Made by a program: the position numbers and the translations under genes. The notes beneath the pieces were generated by a model. It was not told the origin of the DNA and did no database searches. It saw only the letters and a program-made list of their open reading frames with translations. 64,000 bases of DNA from Labia minor (taxonomy: Eukaryota; Arthropoda; Insecta; Dermaptera; Spongiphoridae): NCBI GenBank assembly GCA_963082975.1, contig OY720345.1:12984491-13048490 (forward strand), read 5' to 3'. Of this stretch, positions 45,655-57,364 are shown piece by piece; position 1 is the first letter of the stretch; every line of letters begins with the position of its first letter.

Positions 45655-46030
45655 TCTCTGTCTCTCTGTCTGTCGGTTTGCTAATTTGATAAATTGAAAT
45701 CGATTTTTCATCGACTTTTTATTGAGCTAGACTTTTGAAAATTTTTATAGATATTTAATGGATCCGTAGAAGATATAGAAGAAATATAATTGAATTATAA
45801 TTAATTAATTGTAATTAATTAGCGATTAATTACTTTTAGTAACTAACTCCTTTTGTATTGCTCCGATTAATTTTATTATTATAAAAATTTGACTTGATTG
45901 TTCATATAAATAAATAACTAAGTGCGCCCTACGTTTTTCATTGAATATGAAGCAATTCATCCATACACTTTGTCAGGCTTATAGAAAAATTATTTTATAC
46001 TATTTAGTCCATTGGAAAAACGTTATTTTA
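45655..46030 (+). repeat. Family E dispersed repeat
   Basis: Contains CTGTCTCTCTGTCTGTCGG, AATCGATTTTTCATCGAC and then a hairpin-prone block GTGCGCCCTACGTTTTTC ... TTAGTCCATTGGAAAAACGT. The minus strand of 50.94-51.45 kb has the same parts. The layout (short microsatellite plus inverted block) recalls families A and B, but termini are not defined. Confidence 0.45.
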
Positions 46031-47547
46031 TAAAAATTTTTTGAATTATTATTTATAGTATTAAACAAAACACATAATATCACATTTCAAACTATAATAT
46101 TTACTTACAATAAAATATATTATTTTTTTGGAAATTTTATTCAAAAGAATTGCAAAATTATAAAATGTAGTATAATTAAATATTATAATTACTACTAATA
46201 ATAATAATAAACTAAAAATTATAAAAAAAAGAGTATAACTAAATAAGAGGAGAGACCCGATAATCCTAAATCCCATCCTTTACATATCCTCCCCCTTCCC
46301 CCTCACATTCGGTCGGCTGTTTTCTTCAAGTTCGCATTACAGATGGACAGGACCCTTGAAGGCTATACAAAGCAGCAGACTCGGCAAGGGACAAATGCTA
46401 GAAAGAAGTAATAGTATAACTATTTTTTTTAAAAACAATTGCAGATTGAAATTGTTAAGAAAATACACAAAAACACAAAGAAACAGACAATATCATTTTA
46501 TTTGATTTTTTTAAAATCACATTAGTATAATTCATTTTAATTATTTTTTTTTATTATAAATATATAATATATAATTAAATATAATTTTATTTTAAATCAT
46601 TCACAAAATTCTGTTTTTTTTTTTATTAAATGTTATTCTATTTATTGTTCTTTCGCGCGATATAAATTCAATTATAATAAAAATCTTAATTGGCTCTTTA
46701 AGTTTTGGTGATTGACTCATTTCCCTGATCATCAATAGTAAATGTCCGTCTGTCTGTCTGTCCGTTTTCACAAATGAAACAATTTATCATCACCAAATGC
46801 CAGGTCATGGATTATATAGCCTATTCGAATGAAACAATTTCCGAATACGACAAGTTTGTCATAGTGAAAAGAGGTAGAGAGAATGAACGAGTAGCCAGAA
46901 TAGAAATATAGGAGGGTAAGTGTGGGTGGGGAGTGAAAGGCTACCGCAGAAGGTGGGGGGGGGGGATCAAGGGGACAACAGGACAGTATGCATTTGTATA
47001 ACAATCTACAGATAGAATCAAAGACACGCTTCGGTAACAACGGACTTCTTGCATTACTTTGTTAATAATAATAATAATAATAATAATAAACTAAAGTCAA
47101 AAATGCTGATCTTGTGTCATGTGATTCTTTCCTATACCCCACCAGTTTCCCCACATCATTTCATATTTAAATTTATATTCTAGGAAACTTAAAAAAAAAA
47201 AATAAGATGACCATTCGAAGATACAAGTTACAACATTATTCTTCAAAGATTTTATAAAAATTTGATTTATTTATTTTTCTTTATTTATCTTTTGGTATTC
47301 TAAAAAATTAATTTATTTTTGTTCATTTGTGTTCTTTATTATAACAGATACAGGTGGTATAAAATAAAAAATAAATAAAAATAAAATAAAATAAAATAAA
47401 ATAATTGAAATAAGACAAAATTTCAATTATTATGACATCTACAACAACAACAAAAAAAAAACATAAAATTTAATTTCGAGTTTAGTTCTCAATTAAATAT
47501 GTTAACTAGATGAAATATGTTTAGATCTCAATTAGAAACAAATTCAA
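46031..47547. other. AT-rich spacer, no gene seen
   Basis: Includes a GTCTGTCTGTCTGTCC tract at 46747-46762, a G run at 46954-46966 and an (AAT)n tract at 47064-47090. A minus-strand open frame at 46768-47040 has no recognisable motif. Confidence 0.45.
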
Positions 47548-47561
47548 AAATTTCAATTGAA

Positions 47562-47813
47562 GGCGCCACAGGGTGGGAGGTAGTGTAGCTGGCTCACATT
47601 CTCGAGGTCCCGTGTTCATGTCCTGGGTCTGGCAAGGTAATTTCTCTAGCTGGGGTCTAAGGGACGGAGTCAACTCAGCCTCCGGGATCAAATTTAGGAA
47701 AGCTACTTAATAGCGCAACCGATCAAGAAAATCAAGATAAAGTTTGATAGGACACCTAATTGATAGAACCGACTTGATAGGACGTACAAAAGTCAGACCG
47801 TTTTTTTGTTTTT
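47562..47813 (+). repeat. Family D tRNA-derived SINE with target duplication
   Basis: It starts GGCGCCACAGGGTGGGAGGT. The A-box region GTAGTGTAGCTGG and a B box altered to GTTCATGTCC are present. The body is shortened near the 3' end (CGACTTGATAGGACGTACAA, missing the GCGTTGTCC block). It ends AAAAGTCAGACCG plus T-rich tail. A 10-bp duplication AAATTTCAAT lies at 47548-47557 and 47814-47823, as expected from LINE-driven retroposition. Confidence 0.87.
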
Positions 47814-47823
47814 AAATTTCAAT

Positions 47824-49114
47824 ATAGATATATTATTTCTTTAATTTTCTCTTATAATATTAAAATTGTATTTATATAGAAAATTATTTATTTATTTATT
47901 ATTTTAAATTTATTGAATATATTAAAAAAAAAAAAAAAAAAAAAAATTGAAAAAGAATATGAATTATAGAAGAAATATTTTTATGTATAAAGATAAAATC
48001 AAACTCACGTTCTCTGTCAACTCTTGCAACCTGCAATAATCCAAAAAGACTTAAAAATTTCGATCAAATCTTTTTATCCACAAAACTACTTTGGTTAAAA
48101 AAAAAAATAGAAAGAAATGAAAAGAAACCACGAAATCCATAATAAAAAGCATACATATCTATTCATTTTGTTTTTTCTTTCGTTTATTTTTTTCTTCTTC
48201 TTTTTGTTGTTTTTGTTTTATTATTTTTTTGTTTTATGAAAGTCATAGTAGAGGAGCCGACAAAATAATTGGATCCATAAATATTCACGAAAAATTATAT
48301 ATTTTTTAATCCTGTCTTCCTCTCTGGTTTCTTGTTATTGTATCACAGACAAAATATCAGTTTACGACACTTACGTGACTTGTTTACCCACATACGATAC
48401 AAATTTATTTTATATAATACAATTTACCTACACACTATCCCTTTATATCTCTACATAAATTTATTCTTATTCAAATATATCCTATTTATTTTTATTTATT
48501 TATTTATTTATTTTTAAGAATATATGTATTCTACATGTTGTTTAAATTGTTTTGAATTTTAATTTTATTAATTTTAAAGTTTATTTAGAAAAATAATTAA
48601 AAATTATAGTCTCAGAAATTTAAGTTTATGAGAGCACATAAATAAGTGAATAAATTAATACAACAGATCTTTCAATGTTAACGCAACTTGTAGTTAAGCA
48701 CGTTTTTGTTTGTTTTTTTTATAATAATAATATTGATTATAATTTCTAATATAATCTTGATTTTAAAAATACACGCGTAGTAAATATTATTTCTGTAAAA
48801 TAATATAAAATTATATAAATAGACAGAATGTCAATTAGATAATATTAATTTCTAATGTTTTAACTTTTATTATTGGAAAACTTGTATAAAATATAAATTG
48901 TGTGTATTGGAATAAATATAAATTCAAAATCACTTTTTATCTGATCTGAAATATACTTTTTTTTATCCGTTCTATACTTTATGTGCTAAGCAGAGAATTA
49001 TGGAGCACTACATTTAAACAATTATATATTAAAGTTTAGATATATCTTATGGTATTACATTTTTATAGAATTATACATATACATATCTTTTTAAAAAGTA
49101 TTTTCTCAGTGTTG
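47824..49114. other. AT-rich spacer, no gene seen
   Basis: Includes a poly(A) run of about 24 at 47924-47946, TTTATT repeats near 48488-48513 and otherwise unique AT-rich sequence. Confidence 0.5.
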
Positions 49115-50005
49115 ATATAATTTCTTCATACCATTCTCATAAAACCAAGTTAGACATGTATCTAACCAATGATTAAACTTGACCGTAAGTTTTAGCATCG
49201 AAATACTTTGAGATGTTCAAACATGTATAAAATGAATGGTGATAAGTCTGGACTGTAAGGTGAATGATCAAATGTTTTCAACTAGCTTCTATTACGTAAC
49301 AACTGCTGTGTGGAGCCTTTCGTTATCTTAAGGAGCAAAATCTCTCGAAACGGATAACCTTCAAGAAACCTATCCGGTCCCAAAATAACAGTAGTCATCA
49401 CTTTCCCCGTGGACAATTGAATTTTGGTTTTACTTCGTCTTTCTTTCGCTAATCTATACTTACTATACTATTCGGGGTCTGTTTATATGTCAAGAAGGCG
49501 CCATTGGGTGTGTGTGTGTAACGAACCTGCCTCACATTCACATGGTCTCGGGTTCAAGTCCCGGGCCTGGCAAGGGAATTTCTCTAGCTGGGGTCTATAG
49601 GACGGAGTCAACCCAGCCTCCGGGAACAACATTGTGGAAAAGCTACTTGATAGCGCCTCCGATCAAGAAAATCAAGATAAAGGTTGAGAGGATCCGTTCT
49701 ACTGATCATAGGACACTTCATTGATATAACCGGCTTGATAGGCGTTGTCCTTGCGTAGGACGTACAAAGTCAGAGGTTTATATGTCATAACAGGTGACGA
49801 TTTTATGCTGGTTCAAAGACGACTTGAAAATTTATTCTCGACCCTGAAAGAATAACTTTCCCGAACTTGGTATACAGTTTGCGATAACTTACTACTGTTT
49901 TGACGATTTCACAGAGAATTAATTTTATAATGATACGTTGCCCAACAGAGATGGGCAAAATTCTCTCGCTCTAAATTAAGCACGGGGCATGGCGGCTGAT
50001 CTGGT
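49115..50005 (-). mobile_element. Old mariner relic split by a SINE
   Basis: On the minus strand, just left of the SINE, a frame reads APxDNERLHTAVVT, where x is a stop (second catalytic aspartate block; compare HDNAxPHTA). After a shift it reads KTFDHSPYSPDLSPFILYMF then EHLKVF, which is the third catalytic block, with the final aspartate replaced in SPFIL. It ends with KKLYQH-like C-terminal pieces near 49120. Right of the SINE, pieces such as QVRESYSFRVENKF may be upstream transposase. No termini were found. Heavily mutated, so older than the SINE it carries. Confidence 0.7.
49497..49775 (+). repeat. Family D tRNA-derived SINE, full length, nested in mariner relic
   Basis: It starts GGCGCCATTGGGTGTGTGTG, has a perfect B box GGTTCAAGTCC at 49551-49561, and a body with AGCTGGGGTCTATAGGACGG. 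It ends TTGCGTAGGACGTACAAAGT then CAGAG. A 12-bp duplication GTTTATATGTCA at 49481-49492 and 49776-49787 marks the insertion precisely. There is no poly(A) tail. The A-box region is disturbed by extra GT repeats. Confidence 0.92.
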
Positions 50006-50934
50006 TTCTTGACTTTAAGTATCCCTACCTAACAATTCAAGTGCCTAATCATTCATACATAAATACTTTTAAATTCTCAAACACTTTTTACCCAGATTGA
50101 TCATCGTATATTTAATTATTAATATTAAAATTTCAACATTTTTAAAGAAATATAAACATTCTCATATTTTTCAGGATTACTTTCAAATCTGATTGATTAA
50201 ATGATTAAATTACAAACAATAATTATTAGATATTCATTCTTTTGTTGGAAATTAATAGAATAACTGGGAAGGATTTGTACTTCTCTGTCTGGCATATTGC
50301 ATAATGCTAGGATTACATTTATGGTAGTACCAAGAAAGATTGGCTGATTAACATGCATAGCATCTTTACTAGACGGAAACAGCAGATAACGAAAAAAGAA
50401 AAAAAAAAGAAACACAATAAATAAATTCATTGGATGTTTTAAATCTGTCACAAAATATGATGACATCATTTGAAATGAAATGGGAATCAGGGGATTGTTA
50501 AAAAAATGGAATCGTAGATTATAAACTCCATTCAGTTGGCATTGATATTTGTTTTTTTTTTTTTTTTATTTTTTTATTTTTGTGATCTTATAATATTATA
50601 ACTCATGTCTAGGTATATTCTTTTTTTTTCTTTTATTCATTTATTAAATGATTAAATCTACCCATTTATTATAATATATTGTATGTACATATATAGATTC
50701 ATTCATATAACAAATAATAATATTTTATGAAAAATTTATTTAATAAATTTATTTAATAAAATTTATTTAATAAATTTTTAATTTTCCAATTTGTATAAAA
50801 AAAATGTTGTAATTTAAATAAAAAAAAAAATGCCTTTTAAAATTTTCTCATTCATTCTGAATAGATAAAATAGAATTGATGGTAAATAAAAATTAATAAA
50901 GGAAATCATATTTGAATAGAAAAATTATAATTTG
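50006..50934. other. AT-rich spacer, no gene seen
   Basis: Includes a T run at 50551-50568 and a direct ATTTATTTAATAAA repeat at 50736-50776. The minus-strand open frame at 50197-50469 has no recognised domain. Confidence 0.45.
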
Positions 50935-51455
50935 TTGCGCCCCACGTTTTACGTTATGGACAGTTTGATTTCAATCAGATCTCTTGTATGTAATGTCAGT
51001 ATGGATTTTCAGAAAAAAATTATTTTCTCCTTTTTAGTCCGTTAGTAAAACGTGGTTTTTTAAAATTTTTTTTTTATAAAGTATTATTTTCTACTTTTTA
51101 GTCTTCAAATTTTGCAATCGATTTTAGTTTACTCATATTAATTAAATTTATGAAGTATAATTTAAGAAATGAATGTGTACTAAATATTTATATTTATAAA
51201 GTTGGGGATTTTATTTTTTTGTTTACATTTTTTTTGTTTACATCCGACATTTTGAATTGTTATATATAGGAATAATTTTGGATTATTTAATTCAAATTGT
51301 AGCAATTAGAAGCTCATAGAAATGATAATATTGTATTGTCATCGAGAGCAAAGCTGTTGGTGAAGTTTCAAGAAAATCCGATGATTGGAAGTCGTCGAAA
51401 AATCGATTGCAAGATTTGACGCATACACACAGACAAGAATACAAGTTAAGTAAAA
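50935..51455 (-). repeat. Family E dispersed repeat, longer copy
   Basis: On the minus strand it begins with a short TTGTCTGTGTGTATGCGTC stretch and AATCGATTTTTCGACGACTT, as in the 45.7-kb copy. It ends in an inverted pair: ACGTTTTACTAACGGAC and, about 70 bp later, the complement of ACGTTTTACGTTATGGAC. The resulting stem is about 18 bp with a few mismatches (50954-51054). Its function and class are unknown. Confidence 0.45.
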
Positions 51456-51469
51456 CGTGATAATAAAAA

Positions 51470-52020
51470 TAAGTTGACCTGTGGCCAGGTCCGAACCGAC
51501 CGACGATTTGAAATAAATTAATTTCCAGCTACAGAAACAATTTCAAATAATTTTCATATATCTATTAATGTAATAAAAAACAGATATGGATTCATAAATA
51601 ATAAATATAAACATTTTTAATTTTATTTTATTTATAATATATATGCAAGACCAGCCTGTGACGTCATGAATGGCTGGATGACGTCATATAATTTTAAATC
51701 AAGAAAAAACTAATAAATATGATTTTTCTCGAGAATAAAAGCAATACAAAGTGCATGATTCGTGGTGATATGTAAAAAATCTCCTCATGTGAAATTTGGT
51801 GTGAAAATAACCCTTCCTATCGCCGATCTCTTATACTACTACTTCCGGTTTCCGGATTTGCACCAAAAGTTGATCAATTCATCCCACTGATGCATTAAGT
51901 AAATATACCAAATTTCATCAAAATCCGTTCAGCCGTTCATGCATGAGATATGTAAAAATCTCCACATGTGAAATTTGGTGTGAAAACAATATCTCCTTTA
52001 CTATCGTCGGTCGGTAAAAA
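51470..52020 (-). mobile_element. Family A element lacking its microsatellite
   Basis: It has both family A ends: TTTTTACCGACCGACGATAG on the minus strand from 52020, and the 3' CCTGGCCACAGGTCAACTTA at 51470. Both CRE palindromes are intact (51659-51666, 51679-51686). The internal GTCC microsatellite and its neighbours are deleted: CCGTTCATGCATGAGATATG joins the two sides directly. Confidence 0.8.
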
Positions 52021-52429
52021 TTTCCATTTTATTAATGTGTTTTCTTATTTTTAGTATATTTTTTTAAAAAAATCATATATTATTATAATGATTGATTCTA
52101 AGAAAGAAAAATATCTGATTATTTTATTTAATTATATATTATTTTATTTAAGTATATATAACAATATTTAATAGGAACGAAGGAATTATCCAAAAAAAAA
52201 AAAAAAAAAAATTTAATATAGATTTATAATAACCAAAATGAAGATCACAGAAAATTGCTAAAATTTACTTTAATTCCTTTATATATTCTAATATATTCAA
52301 ATAAATTTATATAAAGTATATATAAAAAAAAAAAATATATTGAAATGCAAAAAACCTTTTTTAGATCCATTCTATTCTCTCTTAAAAATATTTTTAATCT
52401 TTTCTCATTATTTATTAAAATATATATAT

Positions 52430-52465
<36 letters not shown>

Positions 52466-53130
52466 ATATATATATTTTTCTTGTATAAAATTATATATTA
52501 AAAAAAATGTAAAAGGATTAGAAAGGAGAGATTTGAATATATATATATAATAGAATTATAAAGCAGACAAAGGGATTATCTCATTATAGTCTGTATATTT
52601 CAGATTGATTAAAAAAAAAGTGTTCTTTTGTAACCCTTTTTCTTCCACTCTTTGATAATATTAAGTACGATGAATGATTTCCATTCCCCACCTTCTCTCT
52701 TCGTCCAGTGTTTTTTCCCTTCGCTCAGCCCCTTATCAGCAGAATAACCCTATATATATACATATTTCTATATTTTTTCAGTACCCGCATTTCACTCTTT
52801 TCACATTGAAAGAGACCGGGAGGCAAATCTCTAAAGCGTTTTAACATTCAACAAAAAAGAAAAAAAAATCTGGTGTGTGTGTGTGCCTCACAATACTTTG
52901 CCAATATAATAATATTATTTTAAAATAATAAGTAAGATATGATATAAGAACAAAAATATATTGATATATATATATATATTCTCCATAAATATCCATATAG
53001 GTATGTCAAAAATAAATAACTTAACTGTTTAAGTGACTTAGTATTTAGATTTTGAATAAAATAATATTATATAATTAATTAATTATTATATTATAATATA
53101 GTTACAATAAAATATACCTCATCTATTAAA
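52021..53130. other. AT-rich spacer with perfect palindrome
   Basis: Poly(A) run at 52191-52211, a long TA palindrome at 52417-52478, TA tracts near 52537-52548 and 52963-52978, and a GTGTGTG tract near 52873-52885. No gene seen. Confidence 0.5.
52417..52478. repeat. 62-bp perfect palindrome
   Basis: The sequence reads AAAATATATATATGGAT, then about 28 bp of alternating AT, then ATCCATATATATATTTT, the exact complement of the first arm. The whole 62 bp is self-complementary and could extrude as a cruciform or form an RNA hairpin. Confidence 0.85.
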
Positions 53131-53229
53131 ATTAGAAGATACCGAGAAATATTGCATAAGGAAAGTTTCTTTGGAATTAAAAAAGGAATCCACTGGCAAA
53201 GTTTTATTCCTGTTTTGTAAACAATTACC
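53131..53229. repeat. Family C MITE right-arm fragment
   Basis: Matches the right arm of family C: ATTGCATAAGGAAAGTTTCT, GGAATCCACTGGCAAAGTTT and the terminus TTTTGTAAACAATTACC. The left arm is absent. Confidence 0.8.
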
Positions 53230-53856
53230 ATATATGTAATTTTAGGTTTTATCAAAAAATTGAAATCCAAATTTTTAATGATTTATTTTTATTATATTAA
53301 AATATTTTTATTTTATATAAAATGTTCAATAAATATGATTCATGTTTGATATCAATTTGTGCAACTTGTCACAAGGGAGGAAAAAAAAGAGACAGGTACC
53401 TACGTGACTCTGATATAATCTCTAAGGATGCTGATGAGCAGTGCGGCAGAATGTTCTCATATTTATTTATTTTATATTATTATTATCTATTTATTTATTG
53501 ATTTATTTTATTTGTTTGTTTAATTGTTTTAAAGAGAAACCTTATGTGTTTATTTCATTTTGAAATAAAGTCTCTGGATTTATTAATTTATAATTGTTAT
53601 TGTGATTAAACATTTGTTTTTTTATACTCTTTCTATCATTCCTTGTATTAACGTAAATTAAATCTCTTTTAAAAGGTGGGATTTCAATTTTCATTGCTTA
53701 AAACAAAAAAAAATGATTTTATAATAAAAAAATAAAAATACATTTATAAATTTTCTTAATATATATTTATTCAAATATCAATCTGTCTAAATCTCTTTGA
53801 CTTTCTAATTAATAATAATAATAATAACTGTTTTATGCAGTTGTCTTGTGAAGGAA
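53230..53856. other. AT-rich spacer, no gene seen
   Basis: Contains TTTAT repeats near 53460-53520 and an AAT tract near 53811-53826. No gene seen. Confidence 0.5.
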
Positions 53857-54097
53857 GGCGCCATTGGGTGTGTGGGTAGCGAACCTGCCTCACATTCACA
53901 TGGTCCCGGGTTCATTGATACGGTCTATGGAACGGAGTCAACCCAGCCTCCGGGAACAACTTTGGGGAAAAGCTACTTGATAGCGCCTCCGATCAATAAA
54001 ATCAAGATAAAGGTTGAGAGGATCCGTTCTACTGATCATAGGACATCATACAACCGGCTTGATAGGCGTTGTCCTTGCGTAGGATGTACAAAAGTCA
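53857..54097 (+). repeat. Family D SINE with internal deletion
   Basis: It starts GGCGCCATTGGGTGTGTGGG and has CATGGTCCCGGGTTCATTGA, where a deletion removes the end of the B box and the GGGCCTGGCAAGGG block. It then follows the consensus to GCGTTGTCCTTGCGTAGGAT and GTACAAAAGTCAAG. TTGTGAA before (53847-53853) and after (54109-54115) is a possible short duplication. Confidence 0.82.
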
Positions 54098-54935
54098 AGT
54101 TTTTTATATTGTGAAATATATATGAAACTTTATTATTATCATTATTAGATTATACATTTGGTAGTTCATTTAAATCAATTTAATATTTCTATATTTAATT
54201 TTTAATATTGAAGATATTTTTATATGTTAGTATACTATTATATTTGTCTTGAAAATAAAATAATTATTATTATTTACAAATAAATATAAAAATGACAAAG
54301 TAATAGACATTCAATTCAATCCATCTCAGCTGTCATTGAAAAATAGATATTCGCTTCCAGACAGACAGCCAAGAAGAGAATGTTTCATCGGATACACACA
54401 AAAGAAGATTGCATTGCATACACCTCAGGTGACAAAGTGTTTTATTGTTCCAACAATTCAGGCCAAAATAAAGACGAGTAGAAGAAAAAAAAAAGATCGA
54501 TTGATTTAACAGAATACAAGAAAATAACGAAATGGATGATAGGAAAGGAACAATAGATAGATGATCTGTCATTGAAAAGTGGGTATGGATAAGGGAAAGT
54601 AGTGGGGTAGAGAAGGAGGGTGAGAGAAGTGGAGGGTTTGATATATATTTTCCTCTTCATGTTGTCAGAAGAAGAAGAATTATAACTCAATTGGTGCGAA
54701 TTGAATAAAATACAAAAATTTTAAAATTATAATAATGTTTTTGACATATATACAAATTCTTATATAACAAATTTAAATTAAAAATAATAATAATAATAAT
54801 AATAAACCAAAATATGTTTAATAGAAAATTATTCTTATATTATAGCAATTAAGAAAGAAAAAATTTAATTAATTATTTTTATATTATTGTATTTATATTC
54901 ATTTAGATGCAAAATTTAACGAAATAGTTTTTCGT
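54098..54935. other. Spacer, no gene seen
   Basis: 54300-54670 is less AT-rich and gives minus-strand open frames without recognisable motifs. An AAT tract lies near 54784-54804. Confidence 0.45.
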
Positions 54936-55294
54936 GTATAGCAAACGCCCCATGGTACTTTACTAACGTAAGTTTGCACAATGACCTTATAGTCCCCTCA
55001 GTTAGGGAAGTAATTCTTCATAGATTTATTAGACATACACAAAAACTTGAAAATCATCCAAACACATCAGCCATTACTCTCCTGGACAAAAGTGAAGTGA
55101 TCAGAAGGCACATTAAGAACCACGTTCTTGACCCTGAAGAACGTTCTTCCTTGAACAATTGGAAAATTAAATTCAAATAGGGAAGTCATCAATGGACGAC
55201 TTTCCCTTCAAGTGACGTGTGAGTGTATGAATACAAACCTATTTTGTTAAATTTACTAAAAGTTTTATAAACGCTGATTGTAAAAAAAAAAAAA
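54936..55294 (+). pseudogene. Jockey-clade retrotransposon 3' end with poly(A) tail
   Basis: The plus strand from about 54936 reads IANAPWYFTNVSLHNDLIVP, then REVILHRFIRHTQKLENHPN, closing with a stop at 55178-55180. The ANAPWY...LH.DL..P.V..VI pattern followed by RL..HPN is the usual C-terminal end of jockey-like non-LTR reverse transcriptases. The frame is intact over about 80 codons, but the catalytic part is missing through 5' truncation. About 100 bp of 3' untranslated sequence and a run of A (55281-55294) follow. The family A element begins exactly at that A run. Confidence 0.85.
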
Positions 55295-55894
55295 TAAGTT
55301 GACCTGTGGCCAGAGACAGAACCGACCGAGGGTTTGAAATAAATTAATTTCTAGCTACAGAAACAATTTCAAATAATTTAAATGTATCTATTAATGCAAT
55401 AAAAATTAGATATGGATATAACATAAATATTTTTAATTTAATTTTATTTATAATATATAAGTAGGGGCTGACTGTGACGTCATGAAGGACTGGGTGACGT
55501 AATATAATTTTAAATTAAGAAAAAACTAATGAAGATGATTTTTCCCGAGGATCAAACCAATATAGAGTCTATATCTCCTTCCCTTCCTTCCGTCGTTCGG
55601 TAATACTACCACTTCCGGTTTCCGGATATACACCAAAAGTTTATCAATTCATCATACTGATGCATTAAATAAATATACCAAGTTTTATCAAAATGCGTTG
55701 AACCGTTCAAGCTGTACACATCTATACGGACGGACAGAGGAACAGACTGGTAGACGGACAGACGGACGGACATCATGCTAAAAATACTTTTTTCGGTCAA
55801 GAAAATGCATGATTCGTGGAGATATGTAAAAATCTCCACATGTGAAATTTGGTGTGAAAACAATACCTACCTTGCTATCGTCGGTCGGTAAAAA
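55295..55894 (-). mobile_element. Family A element abutting a poly(A) tail
   Basis: On the minus strand it starts TTTTTACCGACCGACGATAG (from 55894) and has a shortened GTCC microsatellite (55730-55772). It keeps one intact TGACGTCA at about 55473-55480, with the second changed to TGACGTAA. It ends with CTGGCCACAGGTCAACTTA at 55295. The inverted motif near the 3' end is altered (ACCCTCGGTCGGTT). It is more diverged than the 28.5-kb copy. Confidence 0.78.
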
Positions 55895-56119
55895 TTTAAA
55901 ATTAATGGATTTAAAAAAAATTCTCCCCTCATAATACTCCTCATAAATTTCTTATTTTTTTTTAATTATAATTGAAAAATCAAAATTGACTAAAAGACCT
56001 ATGCATTTAGACTATTATAATTTTAAACTTCTTTCCTTTGATTTATTTCAATATAATTACATTATATCCATTAAAAATTGGTATAAAATTAATATTTGTA
56101 ATCCTACGAAAACATTTAG

Positions 56120-56235
56120 AGTAATTGAAGTAGAATTCTTTGCAATATTTATAGGCCAAACAACTTTATAACGAGGAATTGCATGACCTCTATGCATCTA
56201 CAGACATAGGATCATAAAATCGAGAAGAATGCGAT
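56120..56235 (+). repeat. Short RTE-like fragment
   Basis: Pieces read TFRVIEVEFFAIFIGQTT and, in another frame, YNEELHDLYAST followed by GS*NREECD-like sequence (stop after GS). They match the middle of the RTE C-terminal domain at 41.4-41.55 kb, with an internal deletion removing the GEWRRL block. Confidence 0.65.
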
Positions 56236-57364
56236 TGAATTTTAGAGATTTGATATCTAATTTTGCCAGTTTTGAAATAAAGGCAATATTTTAAAAATAT
56301 TTAACCCTTTTCAAAAAATAAATTATTTTTTTATCTTATAAATTTATTTAATTATATATTTAATTTAAATTTGTATTGTTATCGAATAAGAAATATAATA
56401 AATTAATAAAAGTTTATTTAATTTTGAAAATTTTTCATATATATCATTTGTAAGGTGATATAATATATAATGAGCACCAATTGAGTATGACCATTGGTGT
56501 ATGTGAAAGGGTGCAGAGTGAGGATAGTTTTTCTTGGATTTGTCAACATTCCAGCTCCTCTGCTGAATGCTAATCAGTGGAAATGGTCTTGGCCATCAAG
56601 AGAGTCGGCATAAATCGCACCAAGAGAGTAACTTCTCTATAAAGAGAGAGAGAACTTTACTAACACACCTGTTTGTAATAAATCTATCATATCATATGTC
56701 CTCCACTCATCCACCTCCACGATTTCTTCTCTCTCTCCTTCTATTTTTTTTTTTTTTTTTTTTAAGTTTGCGTCGTTGTCAACCGTCAGCAATGACTCTT
56801 TCTTCATCATCATCTTTATCGTTTATCTTTTTTCTTCTTTTTTAACTTGTTTTTTTTATGATTGCTACGTGATGTTAAAAGAATTTTATTTTATAAAAAT
56901 GGTTTACATATAATCAAAAAACAACAATTTTTTTTTTAAAAAAAAACTTCTAATTAAAAATTAATATTTGTATATATTAATATATTAAATATATATTGAT
57001 ATTTATATTATAGACATATAAGGTAAACAAATATAGCCTTAAGAGTAATTTTCATAAAAAATCACTATTATTCTGTAAGAAATGTGAGAATAACAACAAA
57101 ACAAGTGCTAACACACATATTGTACAACTATTTTTAATTATCACTAAAACACAAATATTCGGTTAATGTATATTTAAATATTTATTTCAAATTTTTTTTC
57201 TAAACGTATTTTATGTTCTAGTAATTGATCATCTTAAAACAACCTAAAATGGGTTTAAAATTAATAAATGGAATAAAATGCACTAAGGATTGGTTTTATT
57301 AATATTTTATATAAATATATATATATTTATGTTGGTTTAGATTTCCGTGAATGTTATTGTTATT
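56236..57364. other. AT-rich spacer, no gene seen
   Basis: A less AT-rich patch at 56465-56650 has no motif. A T run lies at 56743-56763 and a TCATCATC patch at 56804-56816. The rest is AT-rich. Confidence 0.45.

Noticed and set aside
46768..47040. 90-codon minus-strand frame with proline run
   Set aside because: The proline run comes from a G homopolymer. No motif or splice context supports it.
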